Shown in pieces: positions 17,359 through 26,017 of a stretch of DNA of 64,000 bases (positions are counted from its first letter, which is position 1; the number at the start of each line of letters is the position of its first letter). The notes beneath the pieces are model-generated. The model saw only the letters and a program-made list of their open reading frames with translations, did no database searches and was not told the DNA's origin. A program made the position numbers and the translations under genes. The stretch lies in assembly GCF_023074075.1 (NCBI RefSeq), contig NZ_JADPKT010000095.1, positions 62,001 through 126,000 on the forward strand, written 5' to 3'. This stretch comes from Bradyrhizobium sp. 138. Its GTDB lineage: Bacteria > Pseudomonadota > Alphaproteobacteria > Rhizobiales > Xanthobacteraceae.

Positions 17359-17545
17359 CCCTCTCCCCGTTCTTACGGGGCCGCGACGAGCTTCGCTCGC
17401 GCTGAGAGGGTCGGGGTGAGGGGCTGCATCCGCAATCACGATGGGAGCTGGGCTCGCGGAGAGTCCTCCTCACCCGGAATTTGCTCCCGCAAATTCCGGC
17501 CTCTCCCCGCACGCGGTCCGCACGCGGGGAGAGGCGAAGAGCGAC
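17359..17545. repeat. Dispersed palindromic elements, family 5 (two adjacent units)
   Basis: This covers most of the 335-bp gap between prpE and the TPR gene. One unit (17359-17419) has ccctctccccg / gagagggtcggggtg arms; the second (17465-17545) has cctctccccgcacgcgg / acgcggggagagg arms and an inner aatttgctcccgcaaatt. No gene is seen here. Confidence 0.7.
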
Positions 17546-18930
17546 TAGCTCTCCATCGCATTCAGCTTCTGCAAGCGGTCCTGCATGATTTTCTTCAGGT
17601 CGTAGCCCGGGCGGCCAAAGCTGGCGTTACGGAGGCTCAGGAAATCGCGCTGGGACTTGCGCAGCTCGCCAGATGCGCGCTTGCCTGCCGATTTCAGCGC
17701 GCGCTCGAAGGTCTCGGCGATCTGGCGGTCGAGCACGCCCAGTTGCGGATCGGCGCAGATCATCTTCTCGACCTCACGCTTGGCCGTCGCACATGGGAAG
17801 GACGGACCGTTGCCGGACGCAGCGTTCAGCGCCCGCAGTGGTTCCGTGCCGAATTTCGCGATCTCGGCCATCATGGCGCGGCGACCGCTCGCGGCATTGT
17901 CGTTGGCGGGGTCGAGCCGCAAGGCGGTCTCGTAATCGGCCAGGGCCTTCGCGCGCTCACCCATCTTCTTGTAGAGCACGGCGCGGTTGTTGTAGGCCTT
18001 CGCGAAGTTCGGATCGAGCTTGAGCGCGGCATCATACTCGCCGAGGGCAGCCCCGAGCTCGCCCTTGAACTGGTAGGAATCGCCGCGATTGGTCAGGAAG
18101 TTGGCGCGCTGCTCCCGCCGGATCGCCTGGTCGTAATCGGCGATGGCCTTGTCGTATTCGCCCATTGCGGCATAGACGAGACCGCGATTGTCGTAATATT
18201 CCGGCAGCTTCGGATCGAGCCTGATCGCCTCGCTGTCGTCGGCGAGGGATTTGTCGAGCTGCCCGAGCTTCTTGTAGGCCGCGCCACGGTTGGTGTAGGT
18301 GCGGGGGCGGTTGGGATCGAGCCGCAGCGCCTCGTCGAAATTCTTGATCGCCTTCTCGTGGTCGCCGCCGAGATAGTAGGCGACGCCGCGGTCGGACCAG
18401 GCCTGCGCATCATCCGGCTTCAGCTTGATCGCCTGGTCGTAATCGGCAAGCGCGCGGTCGAGCCGGCGCTGATTGGTATAGACCACGCCGCGCAGCTCAA
18501 AAGCCTCCGCGTCCTGCGGGTCGAGCTCGATCGCCCTGGTCAGATCCGCCGCAGCGCGGTTGAGATCGCCGCCGGCCTCGCGCAGCAGATCGCCGCGCAC
18601 CCGCCAGGCCTTGGCGTTCTTGCCGTCGAGTGCGATGGCGCGGTCCAGATCGCGCAGCGCCTGTGACTGGCCTCCAAGGGTTCGCGCATTGGCTTCGGCG
18701 CGGACGACGAGGGCGGCGCTCCGATCGGAGGTCGGATTTGCGGTCTGATCGATGATGGCGCTGCACGCCGGGATCAACTCGGCCGGGGCAGCCTTGCTGC
18801 CCAGCACGCACTCGGTGCTCGCCGAGGCCGGGGCCGCGAGAACAAAGCTCATGGCCGCGCCGAGGAAGAAGGCGCGAAGCGAGATTTTGGCAGGCGAAAG
18901 CGCTTGCGCGGAGGCTTGAGTGCCGCACAT
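17545..18930 (-). CDS. Exported TPR-repeat protein with LprI-like (DUF1311) C-terminus
   Basis: A 461-residue protein with a signal peptide (about residues 20-38, ending PASAS). At least eight tetratricopeptide repeats of the type KAIxDYDQAIRLDP run from about residue 65 to 345, forming a protein-interaction scaffold. The last 85 residues form an LprI/DUF1311-type domain with paired cysteines (FPCATAKREVEKMICADP) and the ending FGRPGYDLKKIMQDRLQKLN. LprI domains occur in lysozyme-inhibitor lipoproteins, so a role at the cell wall is possible. A shorter paralogue lies just upstream at 19055. Confidence 0.82.
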   Translation of the reverse strand: MCGTQASAQALSPAKISLRAFFLGAAMSFVLAAPASASTECVLGSKAAPAELIPACSAIIDQTANPTSDRSAALVVRAEANARTLGGQSQALRDLDRAIALDGKNAKAWRVRGDLLREAGGDLNRAAADLTRAIELDPQDAEAFELRGVVYTNQRRLDRALADYDQAIKLKPDDAQAWSDRGVAYYLGGDHEKAIKNFDEALRLDPNRPRTYTNRGAAYKKLGQLDKSLADDSEAIRLDPKLPEYYDNRGLVYAAMGEYDKAIADYDQAIRREQRANFLTNRGDSYQFKGELGAALGEYDAALKLDPNFAKAYNNRAVLYKKMGERAKALADYETALRLDPANDNAASGRRAMMAEIAKFGTEPLRALNAASGNGPSFPCATAKREVEKMICADPQLGVLDRQIAETFERALKSAGKRASGELRKSQRDFLSLRNASFGRPGYDLKKIMQDRLQKLNAMES

Positions 18931-19054
18931 GACATATGGCTCCGTGACGTCGGGTTCTCACCGTTGTCGCGGCTGGCAAGGGATGGGTTCAATGAGGGGT
19001 TAGATAGGGGCGCACCAGTGCATCACGCCCTTGCCCCGCTTGCGGGAAGAGGCG

Positions 19055-19819
19055 TCAATACCCGTCCACTCCATTCAGCCGCTGCAAGCGCTCCTGCATC
19101 GCCTTCTTCAGGTCGTACCCCGGCCGGCCGAATTCGGCATTGCGGCGCGCGATGAACTCATCCTGCTCGCGCTGGAGTGCTTTGGCCTCGCCCGCATTGC
19201 GCGCCTGCCGGATCGCACGGGCATTGGAGGCAAAGATCTCGCGATCGAGATCGGCTAGCTCGCGATTACCGCAGATCGCCTTCTCCACAGCCCGGGCCGC
19301 ACGCCTGCAATTGAAGCTGGGCTTGCCGGCAACGGCCATCTGCGCGCCGATCCGCTCGATCTCGCGCGCCATCGCTTTGTGATTCGCCTTGGCCTTCTCG
19401 TGGTTCGGGTCGATCTTCAGCGCCGCGCCGAAATCCTGCACCGCCTTGGGCTTGTCGCCCTTCCTGAGCCAGAGCTCGCCGCGCGCGTTGAAGATGTCGA
19501 CAAGCGTGGGGTCGAGCGAAAGCGCGCGGCTGTCGTCGGCGATGGCGCGATCGGTCTGGTCGTGCCGCGCATAGAGCGCCGCGCGCGCGATCAGCGCCTT
19601 GACCAGATCGGCCTTCGCCGTCTTCTCGTTGTCGATCACGGCGCCGCAGGCCGTGGCGGCCTTGTCGATGTCGTTGGCCGCTGCCGCCGCGAGGCATGAG
19701 GCGACATCGACCTGGATGACAGCAGCCGGCTCGCCGCCGGTCGCAGCCTGAGCGGCGGCGAGCGAGAGCGCGCAAAGCAATACGGCACCTGACGATTGAA
19801 TGAGTTTTTGAAAACGCAT
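19055..19819 (-). CDS. Exported TPR protein with LprI-like C-terminus (paralogue of the 17545 gene)
   Basis: A 254-residue protein with a signal peptide (residues 1-25, LSLAAAQAA). It has about three TPR units (DQTDRAIADDSRALSLDP and following) and the same C-terminal domain as its neighbour: FNCRRAARAVEKAICGN and FGRPGYDLKKAMQERLQRLN. The two genes are in the same orientation, 124 bp apart, and probably arose by duplication with loss or gain of repeats. Upstream (19836-19895) lies a 12-bp tandem repeat in its likely promoter region. Confidence 0.8.
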   Translation of the reverse strand: MRFQKLIQSSGAVLLCALSLAAAQAATGGEPAAVIQVDVASCLAAAAANDIDKAATACGAVIDNEKTAKADLVKALIARAALYARHDQTDRAIADDSRALSLDPTLVDIFNARGELWLRKGDKPKAVQDFGAALKIDPNHEKAKANHKAMAREIERIGAQMAVAGKPSFNCRRAARAVEKAICGNRELADLDREIFASNARAIRQARNAGEAKALQREQDEFIARRNAEFGRPGYDLKKAMQERLQRLNGVDGY

Positions 19820-19835
19820 GCTCGCTGCAGTCGGA

Positions 19836-19895
19836 AGTCTTGCTTTCGGCCTTGCCTTAACGCTTGCCTTAAGTCTTGCCTTAGTTCTTGCCTCG
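19836..19895. repeat. Five-unit 12-bp tandem repeat
   Basis: Five successive 12-bp units beginning cttgcctt (variants cttgctttcggc, cttgccttaacg, cttgccttaagt, cttgccttagtt, cttgcctcgggg). It lies between the divergent TPR gene and the antiporter gene, in the likely promoter region of both. Confidence 0.85.
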
Positions 19896-19936
19896 GGGCC
19901 GTATGATCCATCATACGGCCGGATTGGTGCTAGCTT

Positions 19937-21514
19937 GTGGCGCCGCTCACATCGGCTTCGGGGATCATCGTGTCGACATTCGAATGGATCATCACGCTTC
20001 TGCTCGGCGCCGTTGCCTTATCGGCGCTGGCCCGGCGGATCAAGGTCCCCTACCCGACCTTTCTCGCCATTGGCGGCGCACTGATCGCCTTCGTACCATC
20101 CAGTCCGTCCTGGACGCTGGAGCCCGACCTGGCATTGGCGCTTTTTGTCGCACCGGTGCTGCTCGACGCCGCCTTCGACACCTCGCTGCGCGATCTGCGC
20201 AACAATTGGGTTCCGGTCTCGACCCTGGTCGTGGCCGCGGTCGGCCTGACCACAGCCGCCGTCGCCTTCGTCGCGCACCGGTTGATGCCCGATATGCCCT
20301 GGGCCGCGGCGGTTGCGCTCGGTGCCATCGTGGCGCCGCCGGATGCAGCGGCGGCAGTCGCGATCCTGAGCCAGGTGAAGCTGCCCCATCGCATGGTGAA
20401 GGTCCTGGAAGGCGAAAGCCTGCTCAACGATGCGACCGCGCTCCTGATCTATCGCATCGCCGTCGGAGCGGTCGCCACCGAGCATCTGACATGGAGCCAG
20501 GTCGCGCCGACCATGGCGCTGGCGCTGGTCGGCAGCGTCGTCGCCGGCCTGCTCGCAGGCCGCATCATTCCGCTGTTCATGGAGCGGGTGACCGAGGCGC
20601 CGAGCGCGATCATCGTCCAGTTCGCCACCACGTTCATGATCTGGATCGCCGCCGAGCATCTCGGCCTCTCCGGCATCCTCACCATCGTGGTCTACGCCAT
20701 CACCCTCGCGCGCACGGCAGGGGCACGCATGCCGGCGCGGCTGCGGGTGCCGTCCTATGCGGTCTGGGAGACCATGGTGTTCGTGCTCAACGTGCTCGCC
20801 TTCATGCTGATCGGCATGCAGATGCGGCCGATCTGGACGCGGCTCGATGCCGACGTGCGCTGGGAATATTGCGTGGCCGCAGCCTGGATCCTGCTCACGG
20901 TGGTGCTGGTCCGGCTGCTGTGGGTGACGTTCTACCGCACGACCTTGCGTGTGCTGGTCGCGCAGGGGATCTATCATCCGAAGGATCCGAAGCAGGTCGC
21001 TTCGGCCAAGGGCGGCCTCATCATCTCCTGGTGCGGCATGCGCGGCCTCGTCACGCTCGCCACCGCTTTCGCGCTGCCGGAGAATTTTCCCCAGCGCGAC
21101 TTCATCGTCTTCATCGCCTTTGCGGTGGTGCTGGGATCGCTGGTGGTCCAGGGCCTGACGCTGCGGCCGCTGATTCTGGCGTTCGGCCTTAGGGACGACG
21201 ATCCCGTCGGCACCGAGGTCGCGCACGCCCGCGCCGTCGCCTATCGCGCCGCGCTCGATGCGATCGAGAGCGATCCGTCGGAGGAAGCGGAGATCCTGCG
21301 GCTCGAATATCGCGCCATCCTGATGCAGGCCGAAAACGATCCAGGCGGCGGCATCCCCAATGGGGAGCTGGCCGCCGATCCCCTGCGCCGCCGCGCCATC
21401 GAGGCGGCGCGCAAATCGATCTTCGATCTCCGTGCTACCGAGGTGATCGGCGACGACGCCTTCCACCGGATCGAAGAGGAGCTCGATCGCGCAGAATTGA
21501 GCGCGGGAGGATGA
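19937..21514 (+). CDS. Na+/H+ antiporter, CPA1 family
   Basis: Inner-membrane cation/proton exchanger of 525 residues with about 12 hydrophobic helices followed by a cytoplasmic tail of about 115 residues. CPA1 signatures are present: the ND motif in ESLLNDATALLIY (near residue 160), IVAPPDAAAAVAIL just before it, and WCGMRGLVTLATAFALP near residue 365. It would control pH and sodium. The start is GTG at 19937 or GTG at 19970; the second would give a hydrophobic N-terminus directly (MSTFEWIITLLLG). Confidence 0.88.
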   Translation: MAPLTSASGIIVSTFEWIITLLLGAVALSALARRIKVPYPTFLAIGGALIAFVPSSPSWTLEPDLALALFVAPVLLDAAFDTSLRDLRNNWVPVSTLVVAAVGLTTAAVAFVAHRLMPDMPWAAAVALGAIVAPPDAAAAVAILSQVKLPHRMVKVLEGESLLNDATALLIYRIAVGAVATEHLTWSQVAPTMALALVGSVVAGLLAGRIIPLFMERVTEAPSAIIVQFATTFMIWIAAEHLGLSGILTIVVYAITLARTAGARMPARLRVPSYAVWETMVFVLNVLAFMLIGMQMRPIWTRLDADVRWEYCVAAAWILLTVVLVRLLWVTFYRTTLRVLVAQGIYHPKDPKQVASAKGGLIISWCGMRGLVTLATAFALPENFPQRDFIVFIAFAVVLGSLVVQGLTLRPLILAFGLRDDDPVGTEVAHARAVAYRAALDAIESDPSEEAEILRLEYRAILMQAENDPGGGIPNGELAADPLRRRAIEAARKSIFDLRATEVIGDDAFHRIEEELDRAELSAGG

Positions 21515-21601
21515 TCGTTCTTCACCTCGCCCCGCTTGCTGGCCGCTTGCTGGGAGGGGGAGAGCATTGAACCAAACCCCTCCTTCCCAGACTCATTCCT
21601 G

Positions 21602-22372
21602 ATGACGACTCTGATCGACGACCGTCGTGTCCGCGCGCGAGATGCGTCGCCTGCACGATATTTTTATCTGCATATGTCCCTGGCCTGCGCGGCCACCGCA
21701 TTCCTCGGCTTCGCCCCGACCTATTGGGTGCCGCTCGCCAACCGGACGCTGTCCGCAAGCCCCGTGGTTCACTTTCACGGGCTTTTGTTCTTCACCTGGT
21801 CGCTCTATTTCGTGCTGCAGACCTGGCTCGCGGCCTCGGGGCGCGTCGTCAATCACCGCTCGCTCGGCATCGCCGGGGTGTCCCTCGCGACAGCGATGAC
21901 GATCTTCGGCTTCCTCGTCTCGGTGCACGTGATGCAGCATTCCGCAGCACTCGGGCAGCGCGAGGCCGGGATCGGTTTCTCGATCGTGCCGATGAGCGGG
22001 ATCGCGTTCTTCGCGATCGTATTCGTGCTCGCGATCGTGAACACGCGCAGGCCCGAGATTCACAAGCGCCTGATGCTGCTGGCCGCGGTCTCGATCCTGG
22101 ACGCCGCGATCGCACGCTGGTTCCTGACCTTCCTCGCACCTCCCGGACCGCCCGGCCCGCCGCCGGTGCCCGTGACGATCGCGCCGGCCGTCGTCGCCTC
22201 GCTTCTGCTCGTCGTCGCCATGGTGCGCGACTGGCGCGCCGAGGGCCGCGTGCACCCGGTCTATATCTACGGCACGCTGGCGCTGCTGGCGGTGAAGGTG
22301 CTGAACTGGCCGATCAGCGAGACGGCGGCCTGGCACGCGTTTGCCGGCGGAATATTGGCGCTGGCGCAGTAA
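21602..22372 (+). CDS. Multi-pass membrane protein, function unknown
   Basis: A 256-residue protein with about seven hydrophobic segments after a short charged N-terminus. Conserved-looking features are VVHFHGLLFFTWSLYFVLQ (histidines in a helix) and RRPEIHKRLMLLAAVSILDAA, which recall DUF2306- or heme-handling membrane proteins, but I cannot assign a family with certainty. The ATG at 21602 was chosen over 21536 because the earlier stretch reads as non-coding and the downstream start begins a normal N-in charged segment. Confidence 0.7.
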   Translation: MTTLIDDRRVRARDASPARYFYLHMSLACAATAFLGFAPTYWVPLANRTLSASPVVHFHGLLFFTWSLYFVLQTWLAASGRVVNHRSLGIAGVSLATAMTIFGFLVSVHVMQHSAALGQREAGIGFSIVPMSGIAFFAIVFVLAIVNTRRPEIHKRLMLLAAVSILDAAIARWFLTFLAPPGPPGPPPVPVTIAPAVVASLLLVVAMVRDWRAEGRVHPVYIYGTLALLAVKVLNWPISETAAWHAFAGGILALAQ

Positions 22373-22380
22373 TCATCGCT

Positions 22381-22417
22381 GTCGTCCCGGATCGGCGCGG
22401 CGCTTATCCGGGACGAC
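22381..22417. terminator. Bidirectional hairpin between convergent genes
   Basis: GTCGTCCCGGAT and ATCCGGGACGAC form a perfect 12-bp stem with a 13-nt loop, placed between the 3' ends of the membrane-protein gene (22372) and the SDR gene (22432). It is also of a dispersed-repeat type, so its terminator role is inferred. Confidence 0.6.
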
Positions 22418-22431
22418 GGCGGAGATTGGAG

Positions 22432-23238
22432 CTACGCCCCCGCCTTGCAGGTGATCCCGCCGTCGACCACGAGCTCGATTCCCGTCACATATTTCGACTC
22501 GTCCGACGCCAGGAACAGCGCGGCGTTGGCGACGTCGAAGGCATCGCCCATGTGCCCCATCGGCACTTGTGCGTCGCGGGCGCGCCACATCGCCTCGACG
22601 TCGCCCTTGGCGTAGCTGGCGGCAAGGCCTGCGGAATGTTCCACCATCGGCGTCTTCATCAGGCCGGGCAGGATCGCATTCACCCGTACATGATGGCGCG
22701 CGAACTCGATTGCGGTCGTGCGCGTCATCTGGTTCATCGCCGCCTTCGAAGTGCCGTAGGTGACGTAGGAGATGCCCATGTGGCGGATCGAGGCGATCGA
22801 GGAGATGTTGATGATCGAGCCGCCGCCCTGCTTCACCATGACGGGGATGACGTGCTTCATGGCGAAATAGGCACTCTTGAGGTTGACGCTGAAGACGCGG
22901 TCCCAGCTCTCCTCGCTCACCTCGACCACGCTGCCCATCTCGGCGATGCCGACATTGTTGTCGAGCACGTCGATGCGGCCATAGGCCTTCAGGCATGCCG
23001 ACACCATCGCCTCGACCTCGGCAGGCCGCGAGACGTCGGCGATGAATGCGGTCGCCTGACCGCCTTCGCCGGTGATGATCTTCGCGGTCTCCTCGGCCGC
23101 AGTGCCGTTGCGATCGACGCAAAACACCTGCGCACCCTCGCGCGCGAAGGTCACCGCGGTGGCCTTGCCGTTGCCCCAGCCCGGACCGATCGAGCCGGCC
23201 CCCACCACCATCGCAACCTTGCCCTTGAGCCGATCCAT
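22432..23238 (-). CDS. SDR-family oxidoreductase
   Basis: A 268-residue NAD(P)-dependent short-chain dehydrogenase. The nucleotide-binding loop is unusual (VVGAGSIGPGWGNGKA in place of TGxxxGIG), and the NNAG motif reads NNVG; the catalytic Ser...YxxxK is intact (NISSIASIRHMG then YGTSK), and the ending ITGIELVVDGG-type tail is present. The substrate is unknown. The start is the ATG at 23238 with a GGAG site upstream; an ATG at 23289 would extend into a palindromic repeat. Confidence 0.88.
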   Translation of the reverse strand: MDRLKGKVAMVVGAGSIGPGWGNGKATAVTFAREGAQVFCVDRNGTAAEETAKIITGEGGQATAFIADVSRPAEVEAMVSACLKAYGRIDVLDNNVGIAEMGSVVEVSEESWDRVFSVNLKSAYFAMKHVIPVMVKQGGGSIINISSIASIRHMGISYVTYGTSKAAMNQMTRTTAIEFARHHVRVNAILPGLMKTPMVEHSAGLAASYAKGDVEAMWRARDAQVPMGHMGDAFDVANAALFLASDESKYVTGIELVVDGGITCKAGA

Positions 23239-23264
23239 CGCATGTCTCCTTTGTTGTTCTTGTA

Positions 23265-23332
23265 GTAGCCCGGATGAGCGCAGCGACATCCGGGGACATG
23301 GTCCCGCATGTCGCTCCGCTCATGCGGGCTAC
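23265..23332. repeat. Dispersed palindromic element, family 6
   Basis: Ends gtagcccggatgagcgcagcga and tcgctccgctcatgcgggctac are nearly complementary. It occupies the gap between the end of the TRAP operon (23329) and the SDR start (23238) and overlaps the last codon region of the DUF1850 gene. Confidence 0.75.
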
Positions 23333-23706
23333 GGATTCTTGCATACGCTCATTTTGATGACGTTAGCACCAATGGGATGCCCGACAATCTCGGGCAGCGT
23401 CCGGCACTGTCCGTCATGGCATAGCCGCCACTCCCCCGCCGCGCCCGAATTGCCGAGCACGACCTCTTGCATGGCTTCGCGCTTCGGCCGCCACTGAAAC
23501 CAGCCGTCGACCAGCCGCGCCTCGGGCGGCGGCTCCATGCCGGGGCCGGTGCCCTTGACGCGGGCCTGCACCAGTTCGAGGCCGGCGGGCGTGACGCGCC
23601 AGTCTTCCTGCCAGTCGACCTTCGCGATCGAATGCGTCCAGACCAGCGTGAAGGCGGTGAGCGCCAGCGCCTTCACGCCGAAAGCTGTTGCGAAGCAGAG
23701 GCTCAC
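23329..23706 (-). CDS. DUF1850 protein of the TAXI-TRAP operon
   Basis: A 125-residue protein with an N-terminal hydrophobic anchor and a small beta-rich domain (KVDWQEDWRVTPAGLELVQARV, then CHDGQCRTLPEIVG). DUF1850 proteins are typically found beside TAXI-type TRAP fused permeases, where they are thought to be accessory. The start is GTG at 23706, sharing bases with the TGA stop of the permease (GTGA), so translation is probably coupled. The frame is open far upstream, but that stretch is the permease gene read in another frame. Confidence 0.75.
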   Translation of the reverse strand: MSLCFATAFGVKALALTAFTLVWTHSIAKVDWQEDWRVTPAGLELVQARVKGTGPGMEPPPEARLVDGWFQWRPKREAMQEVVLGNSGAAGEWRLCHDGQCRTLPEIVGHPIGANVIKMSVCKNP

Positions 23707-25820
23707 ACCGCCTCGACAGGCGCCGGCGGGCGCTGCCGCCATTGCCACAGCACGATCGCCGCCGTCAGCACGAAGCCCGCGGTGTCGCTGAACGGGAATT
23801 CGCCGAGCAGGCAGAACGCGGCGCCGAGCGCGACGAGGCGCTCGATCAGGCTCAAGCGCGTGAACAGGAAGCCGATCGCCACCATGCCGAACAGCCCAAT
23901 CGCCGCCAGCGCCTTGACGGCCGCCAGCGCCACCGCACCGTAGAAGCCGAGCTTGGCCGCCATGGGATCGCCGGCCTGCAGCATCAAGGCCGGCGAATAG
24001 ACGAAGATGAAGGGGATGACGTAGCCGGCGAGCGCGATGCGCATCGCCTCCCAGCCGATCTTGTCCGGATTCTCCTTGGCGATCGGCGCTGCTGCGAGCG
24101 CCGCCAACGCCACCGGCGGCGAGAGGTCGGCCATGATGCCGTAGTAGAACGCGAACATGTGACTCGCGATCAAGGGCACGCCGAGCTTGGCCAGCGCGGG
24201 CGCGGCGAGCGCGGCGGTGATGATGTAGGTCGGGATGGTCGGAATGCCGGTGCCGAGCAGGATCGACAGCAGCATGGTCATGATCAGCGCGAGGAACAGG
24301 CTCTTCTCGCCGAGCCCGATCACCCAGCCGCCGAAGATGGTGCCGACACCGGTCTGCGACATCATGCCGATGATGACGCCGACGATGGCGCAGGCCATGC
24401 CGACGGTAATGGCGGATTTGGCGCTCTCGGCCAGCGCGTCGCGGCAGGCACGCAACGCCGCAAAGCCGCCGCGGACGAAGGCGGTGATCACGATCAGCCC
24501 GACCACGACGCTGGCGACCGGCACGATCTGGAGGCCGTCGCGCGACAGCGCGGCGACGACGAGCGCAAGGCCGATCCAGAAGATGTAACGGATCACATTC
24601 GAGGAGGCGCCCGTCGTGATGGCCGTGCCGAGGATCAACGCCACCGTGAGAGCAAGACCCATGCTGCCGGCATAGAGCGGCGTAAAACCTTCGAACAGCA
24701 TGTAGACCAGCGCGGCCAGCGGCAGCACGAGATACCAGCGCGTCACCAGCGCCTTCCAGGCGCTCGGGATCTCCGAGCGCTTCATCCCGACGAGACCGTG
24801 CTTGCCGGCTTCCAGATGCACCATCCAGAACGCGGAAGCGAAGTAGAGCATCGCCGGGATCGCCGCCGCCTTGACGATCTCCGAATATTGCACCCCGAGC
24901 GTTTCGGCCATGATGAAAGCGACCGCGCCCATCACCGGCGGCATGATCTGCCCGCCCATCGAGGCCGTGGCCTCGACGCCGGCGGCGAAGGCGCGGCGAT
25001 AGCCGAACCTGATCATCAAGGGAATCGTGAACTGGCCGACGGTCACGACATTGGCGACGCCCGAGCCGGAGATCGTGCCCATCATGCCCGAGGCGAACAC
25101 CGCGACCTTGGCAGGGCCGCCGCGGGTGCGGCCGAACAGGCCGAGCGAAACGTCGGTGAACAGCTGGATCATGCCGGCACGCTCCAGGAACGAGCCGAAC
25201 AGAATGAACAGGAAGATGTAGGTCGCCGACACGTAGATCGGCACGCCGTAGAAACCCTCGGTGCCGAACGACAAATGCGTGACGATCTGGTCGAAATCGT
25301 AACCGCGATGATTGAGCGGCGACGGCAGATACTGGCCGAAGAACCAGTAGACGAGGCACGCGCCGCACATCAGCGGCAGCGCCGCGCCCATCAGGCGCCG
25401 CGTGCCCTCGAAGATCAGCACCGCCAAGAGCGTGCCGACCACGAGATCGAGCCGCGTCGGGTCGCCGTCGCGCGCGATCAAATCGGCGTAGAAGATCCAC
25501 TGGTAGAGCCCGCAGAGAAATCCGGCGCCGCCGATCACCCAGCCCAGCGCACGCCCGAAACTGCTCTTCGCGGTGAAGTTGGCGATCAGGCCGAAGGTGA
25601 GCAGAACGAGGAAGCCGACATGGACACCGCGAACCACCTGGCTCGGCAGATAGTTGAAGGCAGCGACATAGAGCTGGAAGGTCGCGAACGCGATGCCGAT
25701 CCAGTAGGCGAGCTGGCCCCACCAGCCCGGGCCAAAGCCTTCGGGAAAGCCGTGCTCGAAATTGTCGAACTCGATCTTGACCTTCTCGGGCGCAGCTTCA
25801 GTGCCCTCTGCCTGCAACAT
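23703..25820 (-). CDS. TRAP transporter fused permease (DctQM-type, TAXI family)
   Basis: Inner-membrane protein of 705 residues combining the small (DctQ-like, about residues 25-170) and large (DctM-like, about 190-640) TRAP subunits, the typical arrangement of TAXI systems. Large-subunit motifs include GRTRGGPAKVAVFASGMMGTISGSG split over residues 230-255, MGGQIMPPVMGAVAF and GVGTIFGGWVIGL. It works by sodium or proton symport with the binding protein encoded at 26018. Between those two genes (25821-26017) lies a palindromic repeat. The substrate is unknown. Confidence 0.9.
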   Translation of the reverse strand: MLQAEGTEAAPEKVKIEFDNFEHGFPEGFGPGWWGQLAYWIGIAFATFQLYVAAFNYLPSQVVRGVHVGFLVLLTFGLIANFTAKSSFGRALGWVIGGAGFLCGLYQWIFYADLIARDGDPTRLDLVVGTLLAVLIFEGTRRLMGAALPLMCGACLVYWFFGQYLPSPLNHRGYDFDQIVTHLSFGTEGFYGVPIYVSATYIFLFILFGSFLERAGMIQLFTDVSLGLFGRTRGGPAKVAVFASGMMGTISGSGVANVVTVGQFTIPLMIRFGYRRAFAAGVEATASMGGQIMPPVMGAVAFIMAETLGVQYSEIVKAAAIPAMLYFASAFWMVHLEAGKHGLVGMKRSEIPSAWKALVTRWYLVLPLAALVYMLFEGFTPLYAGSMGLALTVALILGTAITTGASSNVIRYIFWIGLALVVAALSRDGLQIVPVASVVVGLIVITAFVRGGFAALRACRDALAESAKSAITVGMACAIVGVIIGMMSQTGVGTIFGGWVIGLGEKSLFLALIMTMLLSILLGTGIPTIPTYIITAALAAPALAKLGVPLIASHMFAFYYGIMADLSPPVALAALAAAPIAKENPDKIGWEAMRIALAGYVIPFIFVYSPALMLQAGDPMAAKLGFYGAVALAAVKALAAIGLFGMVAIGFLFTRLSLIERLVALGAAFCLLGEFPFSDTAGFVLTAAIVLWQWRQRPPAPVEAV

Positions 25821-25877
25821 CGATATGTCCCCGCGCCCCGATGGACGTCGTTATAGCAAAGGCACCGTCTCCGCACA

Positions 25878-26001
25878 CGTCATGGCCGGGCATGTCCCGG
25901 CCATCCACGGTTACGCTGCCTCCAAGAACGTGGATGCCCGGGCCTTCGCCTCGCCGAAGCGGCTTCGGCCGCGCAGGCGGGACAAGCCCGGGCATGACGA
26001 T
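25878..26001. repeat. Dispersed palindromic element, family 4
   Basis: About 124 bp with ends cgtcatggccgggcatgtcccg and cccgggcatgacg, inside the TRAP operon between the binding protein and the fused permease. Such a hairpin may lower expression of the permease relative to the binding protein. Confidence 0.7.
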
Positions 26002-26017
26002 ACGGAGAGAGCCGATC

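Noticed and set aside
23688..25856. A 722-codon plus-strand frame across the TRAP permease
   Set aside because: Composition (Arg/Asp/His/Glu-rich, no domain) is that of antisense DNA; the minus-strand fused permease is the real gene.
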